A stretch of 35,107 bases of DNA from contig NZ_CALIIB010000074.1 in assembly GCF_938020365.1 (NCBI RefSeq), forward strand, positions 1-35,107. The letters are read 5' to 3'. The position numbers were made by a program, and so were the translations under genes. Origin of the DNA: an uncultured Streptococcus sp. GTDB lineage: Bacteria > Bacillota > Bacilli > Lactobacillales > Streptococcaceae. Position 1 is the stretch's first letter. Each line of letters starts with the position of its first letter. Below, piece by piece: positions 21,656-31,200 of the stretch. The notes beneath the pieces were generated by a model. It ran no database searches. It had not been told where the DNA came from and was given only the letters and a program-made list of their open reading frames with translations.

Positions 21656-22085
21656 TTATATACTTCCAGATCTCGAAGCCATGATGTATGAGCTACTTCA
21701 TGATCTAGTTGGAGAAGGTCAGATCGGTGGTTCACGTGCTCAAGTGTTGGATCGGTATGAAGAGATGACTGAGAGCGGCAAAACCTATCGGATGAAAGAT
21801 TTCGATTATATTCTTATTCGGCGTCGGCTCGGTTACCTTTCTGATGCATACACCGACATCATGGGTTTACAGTTAAAGTTTTTCGCCAAGGATTTCAGGC
21901 GCGCACAGATGCTCTGTGATGAAGCAACAAAGCGGATTCTTGCCTCCCCTGGCACGGAGTTAGCGGGTTTTTTGGTGGATTTTGCGGTGGTTCTCACTGG
22001 CCCTGACCGGGAAGATCCTCTGCTAGATGATGAAATCGAATTAGATAAAAGTTTTGAAATTCACGCTCGCGTGAAATGGATATAA
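21648..22085 (+). CDS. Tail terminator protein, probable
   Basis: The tail terminator caps the tail tube and joins it to the head. This 145-residue protein starts at GTG 21648, overlapping the previous gene by eight bases. It has LPDLEAMMYELLHDLVG near its N terminus, as in actinophage tail terminators, and a central long segment ending in HARVKW. It comes directly before the major tail protein, the normal position. Confidence 0.65.
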   Translation: MDNYILPDLEAMMYELLHDLVGEGQIGGSRAQVLDRYEEMTESGKTYRMKDFDYILIRRRLGYLSDAYTDIMGLQLKFFAKDFRRAQMLCDEATKRILASPGTELAGFLVDFAVVLTGPDREDPLLDDEIELDKSFEIHARVKWI

Positions 22086-22099
22086 GATTGGAGTTGTAG

Positions 22100-23047
22100 T
22101 TGACTAAGTTTACGTTAACTCTCCCAACCGGCACCCTTGCTGGTTCTATTAAGCTGGTAGTTGGCGGTACTTCTACTGGTGAAATTGCCCATCCGCTTAC
22201 CGCGGCTAAGATGCAGACTGAGATTCGTAAGCTTTCTGGCGAATCTTCCGCAAAGGTTACCGGTTCCTCCGGTGGTCCGTTCACCATTGAGGTGACCGCC
22301 ACCACTCTTACGGTTGATGATACTGCAACCACGGGTAAGGATTCTGGTCAGAACTTTGCAGTGGTGAATGCTACTGCTGTGGTGGAAGCAATTGAAACCT
22401 TTAGCGACCTTCAGAGTGCCAAAGGCAACCTGATTCGTAAGGGTCTAAGCTGTATCGTTCTTGTGGCTCCGATGACCACTCGGGTTCCAGAAGATATCTT
22501 CACCGATGAAGGCAAGATTGTAAACTTCGCTAAGCTCGGTTATGAATCTGTTGGTTGGACCTCGAAGGATGCTGGTGTGTCCTTCACTCGTTCTACCGAT
22601 AAGAGCGAGGTTGAAAGCTACGGCGCAGCGGAACCAACCCGTTCCGACATTACCAAAGACACCATGTCGGCGAAGTTTGAGATGCAAGAGACCAAAAAGA
22701 TCACTCTTGCTATGTACTACGGCATTGATCTAACCGATGTGAAGGTGAAGAAGAACACCCAGACGCAGTTCATTAAGCAGAATCTTCCTGAAACTGTGTA
22801 CCGGCGTGCACTCTTCATCTTCCGAGATGGTACCGAAGCAAAGCCTATCTTTATGATCTTCGATGCCCCGAAGACCAAGGTCTCTGATCCAGACGAACTT
22901 GCTTTCTCTGCTGAGAAGGAAGTGAAGTACGGTGTTACCCTTGAAGCTAGCCGTGACGATGAGCTCGATTACTCGATGCGGTTTGTTTACGGTGGTCTTG
23001 GCTGGAAGGAACTTGCACCACTTATGGGTTTTGAAGTAGAATCCTAA
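22100..23047 (+). CDS. Major tail protein with an extra N-terminal domain
   Basis: TTG 22100 is supported by GGAG six bases upstream. Residues about 105-315 are a tail-tube-type protein (TFSDLQSAKGNLIRKGLSCIVLV, SYGAAEPTRSDITKDTMSAKFEMQETKKITLAMYYG). Residues 1-95 form a separate Thr/Ser/Gly-rich beta domain (FTLTLPTGTLAGSIKLVVGG, PLTAAKMQTEIRKLSG, PFTIEVTATTLTVDD). It resembles a domain that recurs as an add-on in other phage structural proteins. The extra domain would lie on the tail surface or tip. The tail protein assignment is firm by position and length; the domain origin is inference. Confidence 0.8.
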   Translation: MTKFTLTLPTGTLAGSIKLVVGGTSTGEIAHPLTAAKMQTEIRKLSGESSAKVTGSSGGPFTIEVTATTLTVDDTATTGKDSGQNFAVVNATAVVEAIETFSDLQSAKGNLIRKGLSCIVLVAPMTTRVPEDIFTDEGKIVNFAKLGYESVGWTSKDAGVSFTRSTDKSEVESYGAAEPTRSDITKDTMSAKFEMQETKKITLAMYYGIDLTDVKVKKNTQTQFIKQNLPETVYRRALFIFRDGTEAKPIFMIFDAPKTKVSDPDELAFSAEKEVKYGVTLEASRDDELDYSMRFVYGGLGWKELAPLMGFEVES

Positions 23048-23078
23048 TCATTAGGTTTATAAAACAGAAAGGTTTCGC

Positions 23079-24353
23079 TTGTCTATTGAAAGTCGCTTGG
23101 CTGCACTTGAGGCTAAACAAAAGCCTGAAGATGGCTGGTCACTCTCAGACTTCCGCGCTGACGTATCAGAAGTGATCTCAGACAAGCGGAACCTTCTTGG
23201 TATTATGCAAACCTACCAAGGAATCACTGATCTTCGAGACGAATTAGCCTCAATCAAAAACTCTCAAAAATCAGAGAGCAATAAACTCTCCGAAGCGATT
23301 GTGAAGCTGGATCAGTATGCACGAACCTTTGCGGGAACAATTGAGTTTTGGAACCAAAACCGCCCAATCATTGTGCAGGCAAGTCAATATAAACCCGAGT
23401 TTGATAAACTCAATAATCAACTTGTTGAATATGACAAGCAAGTGAAGGCGTTTCTCAATACTCTTGCTGCAAAAAATACGGATCTCCAAACAGCGAGAGA
23501 TACTCTTGCTCAAGCAAGGACTGAAATTGGCACTCAAAAAACTACTGCTCAAAACGAAATTACAACTACTAAAACTTCTGCTATCAGCGAAATTAATGCT
23601 CTCGCCGAACGAACCTTGCAGCAAGGACCTGAGGGATATAAAACACTTCCCCAAACAGGCGAAAAATTAAAAGCGATAGCAGATGTCATTGAGCCTAACG
23701 GCAACCAGCCGCGAGGCGGAGCATGGATTCCTCGGCGCTCAACAGGTGGTGGGTTTAAGGTACTTATTCCTCCGGCGGTAGATAATGATGTTGTCAATCT
23801 TGGCTATTTGAAGCAGAACTATTTTAATAAAACAGACATCACCCCTCACATTGATGCTCGAATAACCCATAAGTTGACAGGCCCTGTTGGGTATTTTGTG
23901 AGTATGAATGAGGGGAACCTAGTCCAACGGGTCACAGGGGGGCAAATAGAGGTCCCTCAGAATCTCAATCTTGAGGTACCTAATGCAGTAACCTCTGTTC
24001 GGTCAGTAAAAAGGTTGATTAATCAGCATTATACAGATACCTTTTGGATCGGAGAGATTCAATTCAACCGGATTGGGCAAGTTGTTGCTGTTGACTGCGC
24101 ATCAAACAATTTTAACAACATAGAACAAGAGCTTGCTAAAAAGACTTTGCCAGATTGGGCTCTCCCCCGCTTTGGTGCTCCCTTCATTCCTGTGGCTCTT
24201 TATGATGAGCCAGGTAAAGGAATACAGACTTTCGGGATTTCGGTTCGCATACAGCAGGACGGCAAAGTTGTTTTATACAAATTTAATAATGCCACATCAA
24301 AAGGTAATCAATGGTTCTTTAGCGGGACCTACGTAGGAAAGGATATGAGCTAA
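23079..24353 (+). CDS. Fibre-like minor tail protein, 424 aa
   Basis: TTG 23079 follows AGAAAGG by six bases. The first 200 residues are a long helical, probably coiled-coil stalk (Gln/Lys/Glu/Thr-rich, ending in QTARDTLAQARTEIGTQ and TTKTSAISEINALAER). A Gly/Pro break follows (GPEGYKTLPQTG). Residues about 215-424 form a beta-rich head with repeated aromatic patterns (DNDVVNLGYLKQNYF, WIGEIQFNRIGQVVAVDC, WFFSGTYVG), as in tail-fibre or receptor-binding proteins. It lies between the major tail protein and the chaperones, where few phages carry a fibre gene. Function inferred from architecture. Confidence 0.6.
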   Translation: MSIESRLAALEAKQKPEDGWSLSDFRADVSEVISDKRNLLGIMQTYQGITDLRDELASIKNSQKSESNKLSEAIVKLDQYARTFAGTIEFWNQNRPIIVQASQYKPEFDKLNNQLVEYDKQVKAFLNTLAAKNTDLQTARDTLAQARTEIGTQKTTAQNEITTTKTSAISEINALAERTLQQGPEGYKTLPQTGEKLKAIADVIEPNGNQPRGGAWIPRRSTGGGFKVLIPPAVDNDVVNLGYLKQNYFNKTDITPHIDARITHKLTGPVGYFVSMNEGNLVQRVTGGQIEVPQNLNLEVPNAVTSVRSVKRLINQHYTDTFWIGEIQFNRIGQVVAVDCASNNFNNIEQELAKKTLPDWALPRFGAPFIPVALYDEPGKGIQTFGISVRIQQDGKVVLYKFNNATSKGNQWFFSGTYVGKDMS

Positions 24354-24710
24354 ATGTCAGGGATTAATTTTGACGATATCGTCAAAGAAACAAAGCCTCT
24401 AGAGATTGAACGCAAGACAGCGGTAATCAATAACTGGCCGGTCATCAATGCAGCAGGCCAGCAGGTAGGTACAACAACTCTTAAGGTTCCTTGCCCTGAC
24501 GGCATTGGCCTTACCCGGATTTTTGAACTGGCCGAACGTTCCAGCTTCGATCAAATCATTGATGTGATTTGTAGCGAAGATCCGGTATTGTCCCGAAAAT
24601 TTAAGCGGGGCTTGCATGGTCAAGGCGTCGAGACGATCAGTAAGGTTCTTGAGAAGATCTATCAGGGCTGGGGCCTTTCTGTCGAAGACCCAAAAGATAC
24701 CGAACAGTAA
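24354..24710 (+). CDS. Tail assembly chaperone, short form (gpG-like), 118 aa
   Basis: This is the zero-frame product of the tail chaperone gene pair between tail tube and tape measure. ATG 24354 is placed at the end of the fibre-like gene. The protein has NNWPVINAAGQQVGTTTLKVPCPDG and a helical C-terminal half, like actinophage short chaperones. At residues 113-114 (CCA AAA) it carries a slippery heptamer C CCA AAA (24689-24695) that sends part of the ribosomes into the -1 frame. It helps assemble the tail on the tape measure and is not kept in the virion, by analogy with lambda gpG. Confidence 0.85.
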   Translation: MSGINFDDIVKETKPLEIERKTAVINNWPVINAAGQQVGTTTLKVPCPDGIGLTRIFELAERSSFDQIIDVICSEDPVLSRKFKRGLHGQGVETISKVLEKIYQGWGLSVEDPKDTEQ

Positions 24711-25219
24711 AAACTCTGGTTGATCGCTACGGAGATGAATTACTCTCTGATTTCCGTACCGTTTATCACATGGACTTGTGTGATAGTTTGCGTCCTGGGT
24801 TGTCTTATAAATTCTTTCTGTCTTATATGGCAAGCCTACCGCCGCACTCAAAAACGAAAGCGGCAATCGCAAACGACAAAGATCTCGCCTTAGAGCGTTT
24901 AGAAGCCCTCAGCGAGGTTGAGCTTCGTCAAATATACGAATCCAGAAAGCCCTCTGTTACAAATATCTCTACTGATATAGAAGAGTCTCAGAATATTTCG
25001 GCGGAGGGGTTTTCCCTCGATTCAGAGCTGCTAGCTCAGGTCAATGATAATTTAACCCTTTTAAGGAAAACTTTAATTGGGTTGGTTGATTCTAAGGCTT
25101 CTATGGATTTCAAGCCAACCCCAAGACCAAAGCCAATGTTTGAAAAACTGCTGGATAAGCGGCTAGAACAATTTGAGGAAGAAGAGAAGCGGGCCATTGA
25201 GCGAGAGTTAGGTTTCTGA
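24354..25219 (+). CDS. Tail assembly chaperone, frameshift fusion (gpGT-like), 288 aa
   Basis: A -1 shift at C CCA AAA (24689-24695) leads from the zero frame into an open frame running AGA TAC CGA ACA GTA AAA. It continues through TLVDRYGDELLSDFRTVYHMDL to the stop at 25217-25219. The fusion has residues 1-114 of the short form plus 174 residues of the second frame (288 in all). The second part has no good start of its own near the overlap, and an ATG at 24770 is internal. This is the conserved arrangement of lambda-like and actinophage tail chaperones. Confidence 0.85.
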
Positions 25220-25269
25220 TAGAATATAACTATTATTAACCTAGCATAAGAAAGTTTCCTATTTGACTC

Positions 25270-28200
25270 ATGGCAGCAATCCCAATTGGTGAAGGCGCGA
25301 TTCGGATCTTCCCGAACGCGGACGAATTTCACACTAAGCTACGCGCGATACTCGCAAAAGCCCGCAAAGATGTCAGCGAAATTGCTGTACCGCTTAAGTT
25401 GGAAGAAAACGACTTCACCGTCGATCTTGACCTCATCAAACAAGAAATTGCCGATCTTGATGGGGAAATTATCGAAGTCGATGTGCTGCTTATGGGGCAA
25501 CAAGAGTTCAAGCGGGATCTCCAACGCTTCCGCGAAGAACTTTCCGATGAATCTATAGAAATCAAAGTAGAGCTAGAAAAATCCGCTTTAGAGCATGTTA
25601 ATGAGCAGCTAGACAATCTCAAAGAAGAAAATGATCGTCTTGACTTCGAGGTGTTTGTTCACAAAAAACAAGCGGAGCTAGAGCTTCGGCAACTCAAGCA
25701 AGAGTACGATAATGTCGATCTCAAATGGACAGTGAAGACAGATGTTGACCATATTCCCCGTCCTGAAGAGGTTATGCCACAGCGAGAGGTTCAGAGGCCA
25801 GTTGTTATTCCGAAGCAGCCTATTATTCAGGCCCCAGAGGTTCCTCTCCCTGTTCCAGACATTAAAAAGTTTGAGACAGAATGGAACTCACTTAACTTTG
25901 TCCCCAAGCTTTTAAGCACCATGTCCTCCCAATGGGAGGCGGGTATTCGACAGATCTATGACCCCTACGTTAATATGATTGTCAAGGTCGGTCGGAAGAT
26001 GAAAGAGCCGTTTGAGAAGTTCGGCAAGTTTATAGAGAAGACTGAGACCCTAGAGGAATTTTGGCAAGGCCTTAAACGAGGGGCTGCATCAGCTGGGAAA
26101 GATCTAGACAAGCTCAAAGCGAAATTCCAGAAGTTTTCCGGTGCTGCAAAAGCGGCTTTCCACACACTCCGGCGGACTACTTTCCCTCAGCTTAATACGA
26201 TCTACCATGCATTTAATAAGCTAAGCCTTGCAACAAAGCAGTTTGGGGCAAATCTGGTTCACGTCTCTAAGCGTGAAGCGAAATTTATGCTGGACGCCTT
26301 TGTAAGCCTTGGCAACGCAATAGTAACCAGCTTTCACACAGCGGTCTTTAAAGCCCGTGTTGCACTCAATAAGCTATCTGGAGTAGGGAAAACTGTTTTA
26401 GGTTTTGTAAAAAGTGGTCTCTCAAATATAGGCCCGTTGCTTGGGCAAGTTTTAGAAGCTGCATTTTTTGATGCATACAAGGGGTTAAGTCGTCTTTCCA
26501 ACTGGTTTGCTTCATTGGTTGCCAATCCCCTTATTCAAGGTCTACCTCGTGCCCTTGCTCCGATGGCATCGAAAATTGCAGGAGTTTTTGCTCTCCTATC
26601 CTTAGAAGCATTCAGGCACCTTCCGGCACTGGGACGTATGTTTACGGCTCTCGGACAACACGTAACGACGTTTGTTCGATCCGCTCGGGCTAAGCTAGCC
26701 CGCTTCTTTGCGTTCTTTGGACGGATAGGTAGCTTTATCCTCCGTCCTTTCCGAGCTGTTTTCGGAAAAATCCGAGGGCTGTTCAGTTCTCTAATTGCTA
26801 CGGCTAAGCGTTTTACGGCACCACTAATTGGGGCTTTTGGACGCTGGGCTGCCAAATCAAAAGCTGTATTTGGTATTTTAAAGCGGGGATTTGCTCGGTT
26901 AGGGCAGTATGTTGCAGGTTTTGCACGAATGGCTGTGGGGATGTTCGCTAAGATTGGCGGTATTTTGTTCCAAGCCATTATGCCTGCTCTTATGGCGGTA
27001 GGCGCTGGCCTAGGCGCCATGGCAGGGCAAGCTGCAATTGGTATGGTGATGTCCCTAGCAAACGCCCTGATTTCTGTCGCTGGTGGCGCGGCCCTCATTG
27101 CCCCAGGGTTACTTATGGCCGCTGGCATTAGCTTTGCTGCGCTCAAGATTGGCTTAGATGGCGTGAAAGAAGGCGTGAAGGCGGCCTTCTCGGCTGAAAG
27201 CCCTGAAGAGTTTGAGAAAGCAATTGAGAAGCTTTCTCCTTCCGTCCAAGGTGTGGCCCGGTCTCTTCGGGAATTTAAACCCATGTGGGACGACATCAAG
27301 AAGGCTACACAGGAAAACCTCCTACAAGACTTAGGCCCCGAGATGGGGAAGACCCTACAAAATCTTCTTCCAACGTTTGGTGAAGGTCTCAAGGGCATTG
27401 CAACGGCTTGGAACGGTGCATTTAAAGGTGCCTTTGCTGAGCTGCAAACCGACCAAGCGAGGACCGGATTGCAGACGATCATGCAAGGTGCAACCGAAAT
27501 GGCGAATAACATGCAGCCTGTCTTGGCCAACGTTATTGCAGCTCTTGGCTCTCTCGGCGAACAATCCGCGAAATACCTTGGTGGTATTGGTACTTATTTT
27601 GCCGACCTTTCCCAGCGGTTCCGTGACTGGGCTGAAGGACTCAAACAAATTGATCCTTCCACCGGCATGTCAAAGTTTGACTCGATCATCCAGAGTGCGC
27701 AGAAAAATGCTTCCCTGCTGAAAGATATCTTCGGTGGGATATTCGGAGTGATCGGCAATATTCTTAAAGCCTCCAGCGAGGGTGGAGGGGGCATGCTTGC
27801 TGGCCTCGCTGAAGGTGCTCAGAAGCTTAAAGATATTACCGCAGAAGGTACCCCTGGGTTCCAGGCCTTAGTTGGATTCTTTCAGCAAGCAAGCAATGCA
27901 GCCCGTGAGCTAGCCACTCTCATTGAGCCAATCCTGACTATCGCAACGTCTATTGGGTCTGCCTTAGCTCAAGTAGCAGCAGCAGCTATCCCTGGCATCA
28001 AGGTTGCTCTAGATGCTTTGGCATCCGGTTTGCAGCCGCTTATGGATATTGCTCCCCGGATTGGTCAGATGTTGGGGGATGCATTCGCAGCCCTAGGCCC
28101 AGCACTACAAGGGCTTGGTGCAGCGCTTGCCCCTCTCATTGAAGGTATTGTTTCAGGTCTTTCCATTGCCGTGCAGGGCTTAGGTCAAGCGCTTACACCA

Positions 28201-31200
28201 ATTATGAACGCGCTTGGCCCCGCAATGGAAGCATTAAAGCCAGTTCTTGAATCAGTGGGACAAGGTTTGTCAGCAATCTTTATTGCCCTTGAGCCGATTA
28301 TTACCTCCTCTATTAATTTAATTTCGCAGCTTATGCCTGTGGTTCAAACAGTCATGGATCTATTAGGGCAGATTGCAGCGAAAGCTCTTGAGGTTATCGC
28401 ACCACTATTTACCGGGCATGATAGTGTTATCGCTCAGCTAGTTCAAGCACTCGAACCGCTTGCGCAAGTCTTAGGCGACGCAATCTTAAAGGTTCTGGAT
28501 GCTTTAGCTCCGGTAATTCCGATGATTTCGGATGGCTTTGGTCGGTTACTTGCTGCATGTATCCCACTTGTTGATCCAATCAAGGAAGTAATTGATCTTC
28601 TTGGACGGATGCTGGTTGATGCTATCAACTGGTTGAAGCCGCTTATCCCACCACTAATTGATACCATTGTGGCAATTGGTAAAGCCTGCGTTGACCTGGT
28701 TGTTCCCGCTATTAAGATCTTTATGGGAATAATTCAGGCTGCTTGGCCAATTATCAGTTCCGTGATTGAATTTGCAGTCAAGACAATTATTGCCCCTGCG
28801 CTTGAGCTTATTGCTGGTGCCTGTAAGATTCTAGGCGGCGTGTTTGGTTGGCTTGTCAACAACGTCATCATTCCACTAATTGACATCTGGAAAGCTGTCA
28901 TGAAAGGTGTTGGCGAGTTTATCTCATGGGTGATCGACAACCTTATCACCAAACCTATAGAAGGTCTTGAAGGGATCTTCCGTAAAGCGGTTGATATGAT
29001 TAAGGGTGTTTGGAATGGCCTCAAGAAGATTTTCTCGGACCCGGTAGAGTTCTTGGTCAATACCGTTTACAACGACGGTATCGTGGCGCTTTGGAACAAA
29101 GTTGCTGGGTTCCTTGGCATGGATGATAAAAAGCTTGAGAAGTTTAGTTATGCTTCCAAGTACGCTTCAGGCGGTGTGCTTCCTGGTTATACCCCTGGTA
29201 CAGACGTTCACAAATATTACAATCCTTATTTAGGTTGGCTGTACCTTTCTGGTGGCGAGGCAATTATGCGCCCAGAGTGGACACAGGCGGTCGGCGGGCC
29301 AGCGGCTGTTGAGGCGATGAATAAGACCGCACGAGAAGGCGGAGTGGGGGCTGTCCGGCGAATGCTGGGGCAGGGGGCAGCCTATAAGAAGGGTGGCACC
29401 ATTGACCTTGATAAGCGAATTGCCGAACTCTTCCGTGAGCTGAAGCCTGAGCATGGTAAGCCGTACCAGTACGGTGGTACTGGCAATCCTAGCTGGGACT
29501 GTTCTGGTATTTGGTCGGGTATTACTCAGTTCCTCAATGGCGGAGACCTACGTGGCGGACGGATTTTCAATACTGAATCTAACTTTGAAAGCTATGGCTA
29601 TGTACCAGGCTTAAGTGGTCGCGTAACCATTGGTGTGCTTTCTGGTCAAGGCGGAGGCACAAATGGACACATGGCCGGCACCATTGATGGCGTAAACATT
29701 GAGTCCGGCGGTAGTAACGGCGTTCAAATTGGCGGGCTAGCTATTGGTTCCGACAACGGCATGTTCAACCATACCTATACTCTCAAAGAGTTCTTAGGTG
29801 AGTTTGTGTCAGGCGGACATGGTGGAGGCGGGTTCGTCAACCTGGTACTTCAGCAGGTCATGCATGCAATTACGGCAATTCTTGATCCAATTGAAAATCT
29901 CATCAAAGAGAAGCTAGGTGGGAATGGCTGGAAGGATTTGCAAGCCGGTCTCGCCATGAAGATACTGTCCGGGGTGAAAGATTTTGCTTTAGATAAAGCG
30001 AAGGCTTTTGGTGGCTCCGCTGGTGTCGCGGGGAATGCTGAGTCTTGGCGTGAGATGGCTAAGGCAGCAATGCGTCGCGTCGGTTTCAATGCAGATGACC
30101 CGCGGCAGGTACAAGCAATGCTTGAACAGATCATGGATGAATCAAGCGGTGACGCTGGGACTGCCCAACGTATCGTGGATGTGAACGGGACAGGTGACGC
30201 GGCTGGTGTTGGTCTTTTGCAAATTATCCCCTCTACGTTTGAAGCCTATCGTGATCCGTCGCTTCCTAACGATCGTCGAGATCCAATGGCCAACATGGTT
30301 GCGGCTCTGCGATATTACCGTGCCCGATATGGCGATGACCTCACTACTCGCTGGGGTCATGGCAAAGGTGGCTACGATAAAGGCGGGCACGCTGTCGGCG
30401 TTGGCTACATGCCGAAATATACGCTTGAGCCTGAGCGGGTTCTCTCGCCTGCTCAAACTCGTGCTTTTGACGTACTTGTTTATCGGATGCTTCCTGCTTA
30501 CATTGATGAAGCCAAGAAGAAACCATTCGATTTTGACAGCAATTTCAAGCTTCTGGTTAAAGAGCTTAAAGGTCTACGCAGCGATCTTGACCGAGATCGT
30601 GATAAGTGGATTGATGCGCAATCTGACAAGATCCTTGTTGACTACCGGAACCATGCTGAAAAGAAAGTTAAAATTGATCCTGTCGATCTTGAGAAGCTTA
30701 AGAACCAGGATAAGAAGGAAGTAGAAAAGGCTGAACGGCATTGGAAGAAGGCCGATACTGCCGTCCGTACAGCGACCTATGATCCTCAAGCTTATCTCAA
30801 GGCGGAAGAGGAAGCTAAGAAGCGTCTCGATAAAGAGCAGGACGAGAAGAAGCAGAAGGAACGCGAGGCGCGCAAAGAACAGCGCAAGAAAGAGCGTGAG
30901 GCGCGGGCTGAAGAGCGGAAGAAGATTCGGGAAGGAATTCAAGAGCAACGAAAGAAGGAGCGCGAGGCCCGGACTGAGCAGCGCAAAGAAGAGCGTAAAG
31001 AGCGTGCGGCTGAGCGTCGTCAGGAATCTAAGGAGCGCCGTAACCAGCGTCGTGAGGAACGGAAGCAACTTCAGGGTGACCGGAAGAAGCTCACTGATGA
31101 TGAGAAGAAGGCATTAGAGGAAAAGACTGATGCTGAAAACGACGCTTTGCGTGAACAACGTGAGGCTGAGAACGACGCTATTTCGGCGCAGCATAAGGCT

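Noticed and set aside
24770..25219. Independent 149-residue gene after the chaperone
   Set aside because: The frame is open upstream to the slippery site and the upstream part is conserved in style, so it is read as the second half of the frameshift product.
26535..27530. 331-residue minus-strand frame inside the tape measure
   Set aside because: Long antisense frames arise from the Ala-, Lys- and Gly-rich codons of the tape measure. The product is low complexity and has no own signals.
30574..31068. 164-residue Leu-rich minus-strand frame under the hendecad repeats
   Set aside because: Leu/Phe-rich runs are the complement of the Lys/Glu/Arg codons. It looks like a membrane protein only by coincidence.
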